In this document: piece after piece, positions 17,228 to 25,580 of the stretch
Layout of the letters: each line of letters starts with the position of its first letter
Numbering within the stretch: the first letter of the stretch is position 1
Translations under genes and position numbers: made by a program
Notes under the pieces: generated by a model
What the model saw: only the letters and a program-made list of their open reading frames with translations
Told to the model about the DNA's origin: nothing
The model's database searches: none
NCBI GenBank assembly: GCA_036279015.1
Contig: DASUJY010000090.1
Location: forward strand, 1 to 59,768
DNA from: DATEOR01 sp036279015
GTDB lineage: Bacteria > Actinomycetota > Thermoleophilia > Gaiellales > Gaiellaceae
DNA: 59,768 nt
Reading direction: 5' to 3'

Positions 17228-18301
17228 ATGATCGACTGCGACATCCACCCGCAGATCGGCGACGTCGAGGAGCTCATCGGCTACGTCGAGCCGGCGCAGC
17301 GCGACTGGTTCCGGGCGCAGGGCGCCTCGCTCGGGCTGCCGGGCTACTCGTGGTCGCACCCGTCCTCCTGGTTTCGCGCCGACATCGAGCAGAACGGGCA
17401 TCCGCCGGCCTCCGACGTCGACGCCGTGCGGCGCGAGCTGCTCGACCCGAGCGGGGCCGAGATCGGCGTCCTGAACGGCGACGACGCGGTGCTCGTCTCG
17501 CTCATCCCGAGCCCCTACCGCGCCGCCGAGCTCGCCCGCGCGCACAACGAGTGGCTCAGAGAGCGCTGGCTCGACGCCGAGCCGCGCCTTCGGGCCTCGA
17601 TCCTCTGTCCCGCGCAAGATCCCCAGGCGGCAGCCGCGGAGATCCGGCGCATGGCCGAGGACGAGCGGTTCGTCCAGGTCCTCCTCTGCGGCGGGGCCGA
17701 CCGTCCCTACGGCGAGCCGCGCTACTTGCCGATCTTCGAGGCCGCCGCGGAGTGCGGCCTCCCGGTGGCGATCCATTCGGGCGGCGAGGGGATGGGGATC
17801 GCCGCTCCCCCCGGCGGCGCCGGGCCGGTCACCTTCTACATCGAGTGGCACACGCTCGGCTCGGCGTGCAGCACGATGTCGCACCTCGTCTCCCTGCTCT
17901 GCCACGGCACCTTCGAGCGGCTCCCGCGCTTGCGCGTCCTGCTGATCGAAGGCGGCATCGCGTGGCTGCCCGGCATCCTCTGGCGCCTCGACACGAACTG
18001 GCGCGCGCTGCGGAGCGAGACGCCGTGGCTCGACCGCAAGCCGAGCGAGGTGGCGCGTGAGCACGTCCGCTTCTCGACGCAGCCGCTCGAGCACACGGAC
18101 GGCCGGGACGAGACCCTCTTCGAGATGCTGGAGGCCGCCGGCGCGCCGGACAATCTCTGCTTCGCCTCCGACTATCCGCACTGGGACTTCGACGACCCGG
18201 GCTTCATGCTCAAGCGCCTGCCCGAGCCCTGGCGCGAGAAGGTGCTGCACGGAAACGCCGCGGAGCTCTACGGCGAGCGGCTCGGGCTCGCGCGGGCGTG
18301 A
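17228..18301 (+). CDS. amidohydrolase family 2 metal-dependent hydrolase
   Basis: The 357-residue TIM-barrel enzyme of the ACMSD/amidohydrolase-2 type carries CDIHPQ (D-x-H metal motif) at the N terminus, a conserved His in VAIHSGGEG, and the C-terminal Asp in FASDYPHWDFDDP. Relatives decarboxylate or hydrolyse aromatic and heterocyclic acids. It overlaps by GTGA with a Rieske ferredoxin gene, suggesting a joint role in an oxygenase-type catabolic route; no oxygenase subunit is present in the window. Confidence 0.9.
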   Translation: MIDCDIHPQIGDVEELIGYVEPAQRDWFRAQGASLGLPGYSWSHPSSWFRADIEQNGHPPASDVDAVRRELLDPSGAEIGVLNGDDAVLVSLIPSPYRAAELARAHNEWLRERWLDAEPRLRASILCPAQDPQAAAAEIRRMAEDERFVQVLLCGGADRPYGEPRYLPIFEAAAECGLPVAIHSGGEGMGIAAPPGGAGPVTFYIEWHTLGSACSTMSHLVSLLCHGTFERLPRLRVLLIEGGIAWLPGILWRLDTNWRALRSETPWLDRKPSEVAREHVRFSTQPLEHTDGRDETLFEMLEAAGAPDNLCFASDYPHWDFDDPGFMLKRLPEPWREKVLHGNAAELYGERLGLARA

Positions 18302-18645
18302 GCGCCTGGCACGACGTCGGGTCGGTCGCGGACCTCGAGCGCGACGGCCATGTCGTCGCACGGGTCGGCGGGCGGGAGGTCGGCGTCGTCCGTGTCGACG
18401 GCGAGCTGCGCGGAGTCCGGAACCGCTGTCCCCACCACGGCGGTCCGCTCTGCCTCGGCACGGTCCGCGAGCGCGTCGCGGGTGAGCCGGGCCGCTACAT
18501 GCTGGCGGGCACGCCCGTCCTGCGCTGCCCCTGGCACGGCTGGGAGTTCGACCCGGCCAGCGGCCGCTGCCTCGACGACGAGGCGATGCGCGTCGCCGTC
18601 TATCCGGCCAAGGCCGAGGACGGCCGAATCCTCGTCCAGGCCTAG
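18298..18645 (+). CDS. Rieske [2Fe-2S] ferredoxin
   Basis: The 115-residue single Rieske domain has both cluster motifs: CPHHGGPLC (Cys-x-His) and CPWHGWEFD (Cys-x2-His). Such proteins pass electrons to ring-hydroxylating or related oxygenases, or act as standalone ferredoxins. The GTG overlaps the amidohydrolase stop by 4 bp. A REP-type palindrome follows 12 bp after the stop. Confidence 0.93.
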   Translation: MSAWHDVGSVADLERDGHVVARVGGREVGVVRVDGELRGVRNRCPHHGGPLCLGTVRERVAGEPGRYMLAGTPVLRCPWHGWEFDPASGRCLDDEAMRVAVYPAKAEDGRILVQA

Positions 18646-18657
18646 CCGTCTCGCGAA

Positions 18658-18687
18658 GACACGTCGGGGTCTGACCCCGCCGTGTCC
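18658..18687. repeat. REP palindrome copy A (GGGGTC-T-GACCCC)
   Basis: Imperfect palindrome with 14-bp arms and one mismatch: GACACG-T-CGGGGTC, centre T, GACCCCG-C-CGTGTC. It is one of six related copies in the window and pairs with copy B in the convergent Rieske/amidohydrolase gap. Confidence 0.85.
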
Positions 18688-18781
18688 GTTTGGGCCGGGC
18701 ACTGCGTGCGACTTCCGGCACACGTTGTTGCCGAACGTTCCGCATGTCATGGGCGTTTGCGTGAACAAGCAGGTCACGTGC

Positions 18782-18813
18782 GGCCACCGGCGGGGTCTGA
18801 CCCCGGCCTGGCC
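18782..18813. repeat. REP palindrome copy B, degenerate outer stem
   Basis: The core CGGGGTCTGACCCCG is intact. The outer arms (GGCCA...TGGCC) differ from other copies and need a one-base bulge. It ends 8 bp before the stop codon of the convergent amidohydrolase. The DNA between A and B (about 95 bp) holds no gene. Confidence 0.75.
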
Positions 18814-18821
18814 GGTCCAGA

Positions 18822-20432
18822 CTAGGCCAGCAGGTCGTGAACCGGGTCGCCCTCGGAGAGCGTCAGGAGGACGCGGGCGTCGCCGACGGGGCCCGCGCCT
18901 GGGTCGAAGAGGTCCCGGTCGAGGACGACGAGGTCGGCGAGCTTGCCTGGGTCGATCGTGCCCGTCTCGTCCTCCAGGAAGTTGACGTAGGCCGAGCCGC
19001 GCGTGGAGGCGGCGACCGCCGTTGCGAGGTCGAGCCGTTCGCCGGGGAGCATCGGCTCTGTGTCGCGCTCCGGATGGAGGACGCGCGTGACGGCGACCTC
19101 GATCTGCGGGAGCGGGTCGGCAGTCGAGACGGTCCAGTCGCTTCCGAACGCGAGGGGGGCACCCGCCCGGACCAGGCTCCCGAACGGATAGTGGTAGCGC
19201 GCGCGCTCCTCGCCGATGAAGGGGAGCGTGAGCTCGTCGACGTAGCGACTGTGCGTTGCCCAGTAAGGCTGGGCGTTCGCCACGACGCGGAGCTCGGCGA
19301 AGCGCGGCTGGTCGGCCGGGTGGACGAGCTGGATGTGGGCGAGATGGTGGCGCGCGTCGCGGCGGCCGTTCGCCCGCTGCGCCGCCTCGACCGCGTCGAG
19401 CGCCTCGCGCACGGCGCGGTCCCCGATCGTATGCAGGTGCACCTGGAACCCGTGCCCGTCGAGGAGCGTCAGCATCCGTTCGAGCTCCTCGGGCTCGTGC
19501 ATGGACATGCCCCGGTTGTCGGAGCCCTCGTACGGCTCGAGCAGCGCGCCGGTGAAGTTCTCGAGGACACCGTCCTGGAAGATCTTCGCCCCGCGGATCC
19601 GGAGCCTTCCGAGCGTCCCCTGCTCCCGCAGCGCCAAAAGCTCGTCGATCTGCTCCTCCCCGCGCGTCCGGTTCCACAGGAGGTTGCCTTCGGCCCGCAT
19701 CGTCAGCTGCCCGCGCTCGGCGACGGCGCGATAGGCGGCGAGCGTCTCCGCCTCGACGACGGCGTCCTGCCAGGCGGTGATCCCGAGGGCGTGCAGCTCG
19801 GCCTGTGCGTTCAGAAGCGCCTGCTCGAGCTCGGCCGCGCTCGGAGGCGGGACAAGGTCGCCGACGAGGCGCATCGCCCCTTCGTGCAGAGCGCCGGAGG
19901 GCTCGCCGGCCGCGTCCCGCTCGATGCGCCCGTCCGGAGGATTGGTCGTGTCCCTGCCGATGCCGGCGAGCTCGAGCGCTCGGCCGTTGACCCACGCCGT
20001 GTGGCCGTCCCGGTTCTCGAGGTAGACGGGGCGGTCCAGCACGACCGCGTCGATGCGCTCGCGGTCCGGGTTGCCCCCGGGGAAGAAGTCCATCGACCAG
20101 CCGTCGCCTGCCACCCACTCGCGCTCCGGGTGCTCGGCGGCATAGCGCCCGATGACCACTAGGCACTCCTCGGCTGAGGTCGTCTCGTGCAGATTGCAGA
20201 CGATCGCGAGCATGCCGCCGCTGAAGGGATGCAGGTGCGCGTCCTGGAAGCCCGGGAGGACGGTGCGGCCCTCGAGCTCGACGACGCGCTGCGCCGAGAG
20301 GCCGGCGAGCTCCGCATCCGATCCGACGGCGGCGATCCTGCCGCCGCGCACGGCGACCGCCTCGGCTGTGCCGCTCGAGACGGTGTGGACTCGGCCTCCT
20401 CGTAGGAGCAGATCGACGGAGTTAGGGTCCAT
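18822..20432 (-). CDS. amidohydrolase, YtcJ/Amidohydro_3 type
   Basis: The 536-residue metal-dependent hydrolase starts at ATG 20432 (MDPNSVDLLLRGGRVHTV); a Met seven codons upstream would overlap the divergent gene. Conserved parts are LPGFQDAHLHPFSGG (HxH metal site), a His pair region QVHLHTIGDRAV, IQLVHPAD, and FGSDWTVSTADPLPQ near the C terminus. YtcJ-like enzymes act on N-substituted amino acids or formyl groups; the substrate is unknown. It converges on the Rieske gene across a REP pair and diverges from the M20 peptidase gene with only 5 bp between start codons. Confidence 0.9.
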   Translation of the reverse strand: MDPNSVDLLLRGGRVHTVSSGTAEAVAVRGGRIAAVGSDAELAGLSAQRVVELEGRTVLPGFQDAHLHPFSGGMLAIVCNLHETTSAEECLVVIGRYAAEHPEREWVAGDGWSMDFFPGGNPDRERIDAVVLDRPVYLENRDGHTAWVNGRALELAGIGRDTTNPPDGRIERDAAGEPSGALHEGAMRLVGDLVPPPSAAELEQALLNAQAELHALGITAWQDAVVEAETLAAYRAVAERGQLTMRAEGNLLWNRTRGEEQIDELLALREQGTLGRLRIRGAKIFQDGVLENFTGALLEPYEGSDNRGMSMHEPEELERMLTLLDGHGFQVHLHTIGDRAVREALDAVEAAQRANGRRDARHHLAHIQLVHPADQPRFAELRVVANAQPYWATHSRYVDELTLPFIGEERARYHYPFGSLVRAGAPLAFGSDWTVSTADPLPQIEVAVTRVLHPERDTEPMLPGERLDLATAVAASTRGSAYVNFLEDETGTIDPGKLADLVVLDRDLFDPGAGPVGDARVLLTLSEGDPVHDLLA

Positions 20433-20437
20433 CGCGC

Positions 20438-21655
20438 GTGGCGATCTTCTCATCAGCGGACGCCCGCCGCGCCGTCGAGCGCGGTTTCGACGAGACGATC
20501 GCGTTTCTCGCCGAGCTCGTGCGCGCGCCCAGCTTGCTCGGTGGCGAAGAACCTGCCCAGCGGCTCGTCGAGGAGCGTCTGCGCGCCCTCGGCTTCGAGG
20601 TGCGCTCGGTCGTCCCGGATCCGGCGCGGCTCGCGGAGCGCCCGGACAGCGGCATCCCGCTGATCGACTACGAGGGCCGCCGCTCGCTCGTCGCGACGAC
20701 CGGAGGCGGGGAGGGCCGCTCCCTTGTCCTGAACGGCCACGTGGACGTGGTGAGCGCCGAGCCGCTCGACCGCTGGACGAAGGAGCCCTTCGGCGCCGAG
20801 ATCGCCGAGGGGCGCATGTACGGGCGCGGCGCGTGCGACATGAAGGGCGGCGTCGCCGCGATGCTCCTCGGCGTCGAGGCGGCGCTCGCGGGCGGCCCGC
20901 TTCCCGGCACGCTCGTCTACCAGAGCGTGATCGAGGAGGAGTGCGGCGGGAACGGCGCGCTCGCGGCCTGCCTCGCGGGCCCGCAGGCGGATGCCGCCCT
21001 GATCGCCGAACCGACGAACGGCGGCATGGACCTCGTCGCCGTCGGCGTCATCTGGGCGCGAATCGCGCTCGAGGCGGATGCCCGCCACGCCTCGGACGCC
21101 GACCGGGGCGCGAACCCGATCGAGGCCGCGTTCCCGGTCATCGAGGCGCTGCACGCGCTCGAGGCCGAGCTGAACGAGGAGCCCGATCCCGAGCTCGCCG
21201 GGCTCGAGCATCCGTATCTCTTGAACGTCGGGGCCCTGCACGCCGGCGACTGGGCGTCGATGACCCCGGGGAAGGCCGTGCTTGACGTCCGCCTTGGCTT
21301 CCCGATCCGCATGGAGCCCGCGGAGGCGCAGGAGCGGCTCGCAGCCGCGGTCCGGGCGGCCGACCGCGCCGCCACGGTCGAGTTCCGCGGCTTTCGCGCT
21401 CGCGGCTACGCCTTCGACGCCGAGAGCCCCTTCGTCCGCCTGCTCGGCGACTGCCATGAGGACGTGCGCGGTGGACGGCCGCGCCCGGAGCCCTCGCGCG
21501 CGACGACCGACCTGCGCTTCTTCGATGGCCAGGCCGTCTGCTACGGGCCGACTGGGGACAACCTGCACGGGGTCGACGAGTGGGTCGACCTCGAGTCGGT
21601 CGCGGACGTCGCAGCCGTGGTAGCGCTCCTCGTCCGCCGCTGGCCGACGATCTAG
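20438..21655 (+). CDS. M20 family metallopeptidase / ArgE-DapE-type deacylase
   Basis: The 405-residue di-zinc hydrolase shows the expected ligand set: NGHVDVVSAEP (His), GACDMKGG (bridging Asp), VIEEECGGNG (catalytic Glu-Glu), LIAEPT (Glu) and DNLHGVDEWV (His). It removes N-acyl groups from amino acids or cleaves dipeptides in the cytoplasm. The start is GTG 20438, 9 nt after TAGGGT. Its CTAG stop is shared with the convergent Opp operon. Function next to a peptide importer would be consistent with peptide breakdown. Confidence 0.92.
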   Translation: MAIFSSADARRAVERGFDETIAFLAELVRAPSLLGGEEPAQRLVEERLRALGFEVRSVVPDPARLAERPDSGIPLIDYEGRRSLVATTGGGEGRSLVLNGHVDVVSAEPLDRWTKEPFGAEIAEGRMYGRGACDMKGGVAAMLLGVEAALAGGPLPGTLVYQSVIEEECGGNGALAACLAGPQADAALIAEPTNGGMDLVAVGVIWARIALEADARHASDADRGANPIEAAFPVIEALHALEAELNEEPDPELAGLEHPYLLNVGALHAGDWASMTPGKAVLDVRLGFPIRMEPAEAQERLAAAVRAADRAATVEFRGFRARGYAFDAESPFVRLLGDCHEDVRGGRPRPEPSRATTDLRFFDGQAVCYGPTGDNLHGVDEWVDLESVADVAAVVALLVRRWPTI

Positions 21656-22656
21656 ACCCTGATACAGGCGGCGCGATGGGCCGGATCGGTTGCCGCGGCC
21701 GGGCGCCGGAGCTCGGGGTCGACGGCCTTGCACTCCTCGATCGCGAGCGGACAGCGCGGGTGGAAGCGGCAGCCGACCGGGATGTGGATCGAGTTCGGCG
21801 TCTCGCCACGCAGGATCTGCGGCGTCGAGCGCTCGCGCGGATCACGCTTCGGCACGACCGAGAGGAGCGCGCGCGTGTAGGGATGCTGCGGGTTCTCGAC
21901 GACCTCGTGGGCAGGGCCCTCCTCGACGATGCGCCCGAGGTACATGACCGCGATCCGGTCGGCGTAGTGAGCGGCCGTCGAGAGGTCGTGCGTGATCATG
22001 AGCACGGCGAGCCCGTTGTCGCGGAGCTCGTCGAGGATCGCGAGGATCCCCGCACGCACGGAGACGTCGAGCATCGAGACCGGCTCGTCGGCGACGAGCA
22101 GGTCAGGGTGGAGGACGAGGCTCGCGGCGATGGCGACGCGCTGGCGCTGCCCGCCGGAGAGCTCGTGCGGGTAACGATCGACGTAGAGCTCGGGAGGCGT
22201 CAGGCCGGCGAGCTCGAGAGCTCGGCGCACCTCGTCGCTCCGCTCCGAGCGCGAGCCGACCCCGTGCACCTGCAGCGGCTCCTCGATCGTGGCCCCGACA
22301 CGGAAGCGCGGGTCGAGGGACTCGTACGGATCCTGGTAGACGATCTGCATCCGCCTCCGCAGCGGGCGGAGGGCGCGCGGGGAGAGGCCGGAGAGCTCCG
22401 TCCCATCGAACTGAATCGAGCCGCCGTCGATGTCGATCAGCCGTAGGACCGACTGGGCGGTCGACGTCTTGCCGCAACCCGACTCGCCGACGAGGGCGAG
22501 CATCTCACCGCGCCGGAGCGAGAACGACACGCCGTCGACGGCGTGCACGCGGAGCTTCGGCTCCCTGCGGAGAGCGCCCACGACACCACGCGAGACCGGA
22601 TAGCGGGCGACGAGCCCCTCGACCTGGAGCAGAGGAGCGGAGCCGTTCGTGCTCAA
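21652..22656 (-). CDS. oligopeptide/dipeptide ABC transporter ATP-binding protein (OppF/DppF-like)
   Basis: The 334-residue ATPase has Walker A GESGCGKTST, signature LSGGQRQRVA, Walker B LLVADEPVSMLD and H-loop THDLST. It also has the Opp-specific C-terminal cysteine cluster (CRFHPRCPLAIEEC). It is the last gene of the coupled ldcA-opp operon; its ATG overlaps the OppD stop by 4 bp. Confidence 0.94.
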   Translation of the reverse strand: MSTNGSAPLLQVEGLVARYPVSRGVVGALRREPKLRVHAVDGVSFSLRRGEMLALVGESGCGKTSTAQSVLRLIDIDGGSIQFDGTELSGLSPRALRPLRRRMQIVYQDPYESLDPRFRVGATIEEPLQVHGVGSRSERSDEVRRALELAGLTPPELYVDRYPHELSGGQRQRVAIAASLVLHPDLLVADEPVSMLDVSVRAGILAILDELRDNGLAVLMITHDLSTAAHYADRIAVMYLGRIVEEGPAHEVVENPQHPYTRALLSVVPKRDPRERSTPQILRGETPNSIHIPVGCRFHPRCPLAIEECKAVDPELRRPAAATDPAHRAACIRV

Positions 22657-23633
22657 ACCAGGGCTCCTTCACGAACGTGGTCGTTCAGGTGGCAGGCGGC
22701 CACGTGGCCCTCGCCGACGACCTTCAGGAGCGGAGTCACCGTCGGGCACGGCTCGAACCTGCTGTCGCAGCGGGGGTGGAAGGGACAGCCGACGAGCGGC
22801 CGGTCGAGGCGCGGCGGCGCCCCCGGGATGGACACGACGCGCTCTCCTCCGGCATGCAGGTCGGGCGTCGCGGCAAAGAGCATGCGGGTGTAGGGATGGC
22901 GCGGCGTATGGAAGAGCGCGTCGATCGAGCCGGCTTCGGCCACCTCGCCCGCGTACATGACGGCCGCCCGGTCGCAGACCTGGGCGACGACCGGGAGATC
23001 GTGGGTGACGAGGACGAGCGCGAGCTCGAAGTCCTCCGCGAGCGAGAGGAGGAGCTCGAGGATCTGCGCCTGCACCATGACATCGAGCGCCGTGGTGGGC
23101 TCGTCCGCAAGAAGGATCTTCGGCCCGCACGCGATCGCCATCGCGATCGCTGCGCGCTGTCGCATCCCACCCGAGAATTCGTGCGGATAGCGCGCCGCGC
23201 GGTCGCTGGGAATCCCGACGCGCTCGAGCAGCTCCGCGACCTGCCGCCGCGCCGCCCGGCCCTCGGCGATCCCGTGCAGGCGGAGCGGCTCCTCGATCTG
23301 CGAGCCGACGGTCTTGACCGGGTTGAAGGCGTTCATGGCCCCCTGGAAGACCATCGCGACATCGTTCCAACGGTGGGGGCTGACGGACTCCTCGCCGCGC
23401 GCGAGGATGTTCTCGCCGGCGAGCCTCACCTCTCCGGCGACGCTCGCGTTCGGCGGCAGAAGGCCCATGATCGTGAGCATGGCCGTCGTCTTGCCGCACC
23501 CCGACTCGCCGACGAGGCCGAAGCGCTCGCCCGCGTCGACCTGCACGTCGACCCCTCGAACAGCGTGCAGCTCGCCACCGCCGGCCAGGTCGAACCAGAC
23601 GTTCAGGCCCTCGACCTCGAGCAGGGCGCTCAT
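22653..23633 (-). CDS. oligopeptide/dipeptide ABC transporter ATP-binding protein (OppD/DppD-like)
   Basis: The protein is 326 residues from ATG 23633 (MSALLEVEGLNVWFD), which overlaps the OppC stop (ATGA). Walker A GESGCGKTTA, signature EFSGGMRQRAA, Walker B ILLADEPTTALD and the C-terminal CPFHPRCDSRFEPC cluster identify it. It pairs with OppF to drive peptide import. Confidence 0.94.
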   Translation of the reverse strand: MSALLEVEGLNVWFDLAGGGELHAVRGVDVQVDAGERFGLVGESGCGKTTAMLTIMGLLPPNASVAGEVRLAGENILARGEESVSPHRWNDVAMVFQGAMNAFNPVKTVGSQIEEPLRLHGIAEGRAARRQVAELLERVGIPSDRAARYPHEFSGGMRQRAAIAMAIACGPKILLADEPTTALDVMVQAQILELLLSLAEDFELALVLVTHDLPVVAQVCDRAAVMYAGEVAEAGSIDALFHTPRHPYTRMLFAATPDLHAGGERVVSIPGAPPRLDRPLVGCPFHPRCDSRFEPCPTVTPLLKVVGEGHVAACHLNDHVREGALV

Positions 23634-24586
23634 TCGCTCTCGAGCTTTCCCTTGAGCGGCCGCATGCGGAAGCGCCGAACCGAGAGATGCCCGACCCGAA
23701 GCCGCGGGTTGAGCGCGTCCTCGAGAGACTGGCCGAACATCGTCGAGCCGAGGACGAGCAGCGTGACGCAGACTCCGGGCGGCACGATCGTCCACCAGGC
23801 GTTGTTGAGGATCGCATCGTCGGTGAACGAGTTCTCGATCAGCCGGCCCCACGAGATGACGCTCGGGTCGCCCAGCCCGAGGAAGCTGATGAACGTCTCG
23901 GCGAAGATCGCCAGGGCGACGAGCAGGACCGTGTTGGCGATCAGGAGCGGCATCACCTGCGGAAGGACGTGCTTGAAGATGAGGCGCGTGTTCCCTGCGC
24001 CGAGTGCCCGCGCCCGCTTGACGTAGACGCGCTCGCGGACGCTCTTCACCTGCGCACGGATGAGCCGCGCGGTCGACGTCCAGTAGATGACGCCGATGAT
24101 GAGGATGATGTTGGTCAGGCTGCGCCCGAAGAGCGCGGCAGCGACGATCATCAGCGGGATGTCCGGGATGACGATCACGTAGTCGGTGATCCGCATGAGC
24201 ACGATGTCGGTCTTGCCGCCGAAATAGCCCGACGCGAGCCCGACGGTGCCGCCGATCAGAGCGGACACGAACGCCGCCGCGAAGCCGACGAGCAGGGAGA
24301 CGCGCGTGCCGGCGATCAGGAGCCGCACCATGTCGGCACCGCCCCCGTCGAGCCCGAGCGGATGGCTGACGCTCGGATGCTCGAAGATCGGCCCCACCTT
24401 CGTCTTCGGATCCTGCGAGAGGAACAAGGGCGAGAGCAGGGCGACGAGGATGAAGGCGGCGACGATCGCAAGGCCGATGAGCGCCTGCGGCTCGCCGAAG
24501 ACCACTCTCCGGATCGACCCCGGCCGCCCGCTCTTGGCGACGTCGACGCCCTCGGCGGCGGCGGCGCCCTGGACCGCGGTGCTCAC
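23630..24586 (-). CDS. ABC transporter permease (OppC/DppC-like)
   Basis: The 318-residue permease has an N-terminal cytoplasmic arm, a first helix ALIGLAIVAAFILVALLSPLF, and the OppC-type EAA loop around VKRARALGAGNTRLIFKH. Five to six membrane helices are visible. It is coupled by 4-bp overlaps to both neighbours in the operon. Confidence 0.94.
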   Translation of the reverse strand: MSTAVQGAAAAEGVDVAKSGRPGSIRRVVFGEPQALIGLAIVAAFILVALLSPLFLSQDPKTKVGPIFEHPSVSHPLGLDGGGADMVRLLIAGTRVSLLVGFAAAFVSALIGGTVGLASGYFGGKTDIVLMRITDYVIVIPDIPLMIVAAALFGRSLTNIILIIGVIYWTSTARLIRAQVKSVRERVYVKRARALGAGNTRLIFKHVLPQVMPLLIANTVLLVALAIFAETFISFLGLGDPSVISWGRLIENSFTDDAILNNAWWTIVPPGVCVTLLVLGSTMFGQSLEDALNPRLRVGHLSVRRFRMRPLKGKLESE

Positions 24587-25557
24587 GTCGACACCCGCGG
24601 GTCGAGCTTGAAGTAGAGGAGGTCGGCGACGAGGTTCGCGAGGATGACCGAGAAGGTCAGGAGCAGGAACGCTCCCTGGAGAATCGGGTAGTCACGTTGG
24701 TCGATCGCCTCGACGATGGCAAGCCCGATGCCCGGATAGGAGAAGACGTACTCGATCGTGATCGAGCCGCCGATGATGAAGCCGAGCGAGAGGGCGACGA
24801 GCGTGATGATCGGCAGGAGCGCGTTCCGGAGCCCGTGCTTCCAGACAGTCGCCCAGTTGGAGAGGCCCTTGGCGCGCGCCGTGAGCACGTAGTCCTCGCC
24901 GAGCGTCTCGAGCATCGACGAGCGCACGATGATGGCGTACTCGCCGTAGAGGACGAGCCCGAGCGTCAGCGAGGGGAGAACCATGTGGCGCATGCGGTCG
25001 ACGAACACGTCCCATGTGGAGGCGTCGCCGAGGATTCCGAGGGTCGGGTCCTTGATTCCGGCCGTCGGGAGCCCGAGCGCGCTTGCGACGAAGAGGACGA
25101 CGATCAGCCCGAGCCACTGGGGCGGCATCGAGTAGAAGGAGAGCCCCGTCCAGAGCGTCGTCTTGTCCGCCCACGTGCCTCGCCGCCACGCCGAGACGAC
25201 GCCTGCGAGGACGCCGAAGACGATCGAGAAGAGGGTGCCGAGCGCCACCATGGGCACCGTGTTCTTGATCGGCGCCCAGAGCTCGTGCGTGACCGCGCCC
25301 TCGCTTCGGAGCGACTTGCCCATGTCGCCGTGCGCGAGGTCGCCCAGGTAGAGCTTGTACTGCTCCCATTTCGACTTGTCGAGGCCGAGCTGCTCCCGCT
25401 GGTAGTCCTTGAACGCCTGGGTGCACTGCCGGCAGCGCAGCGCGGAGACGGCGTCACCGGAGAGGGTGCGGAAGAGGACGAAGTTGAGCGTGATCGCGAC
25501 GAAGACCGTCAGCAGCGCGAACAGGATTCGCTTGCCGACGTAGTCGAAGCCCCGCAT
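24583..25557 (-). CDS. ABC transporter permease (OppB/DppB-like)
   Basis: The 324-residue permease starts MRGFDYVGKRILFALLTVFV with the typical OppB first helix. The long external loop contains a Cys pair (LRCRQCTQAFK), and the EAA loop is YVLTARAKGLSNWATVWKHG. A GGAAGAGG Shine-Dalgarno precedes ATG 25557, which lies 23 bp after the binding-protein stop. Confidence 0.94.
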   Translation of the reverse strand: MRGFDYVGKRILFALLTVFVAITLNFVLFRTLSGDAVSALRCRQCTQAFKDYQREQLGLDKSKWEQYKLYLGDLAHGDMGKSLRSEGAVTHELWAPIKNTVPMVALGTLFSIVFGVLAGVVSAWRRGTWADKTTLWTGLSFYSMPPQWLGLIVVLFVASALGLPTAGIKDPTLGILGDASTWDVFVDRMRHMVLPSLTLGLVLYGEYAIIVRSSMLETLGEDYVLTARAKGLSNWATVWKHGLRNALLPIITLVALSLGFIIGGSITIEYVFSYPGIGLAIVEAIDQRDYPILQGAFLLLTFSVILANLVADLLYFKLDPRVST

Positions 25558-25580
25558 CGTCCTCTTCCGCTAGCAACCGC

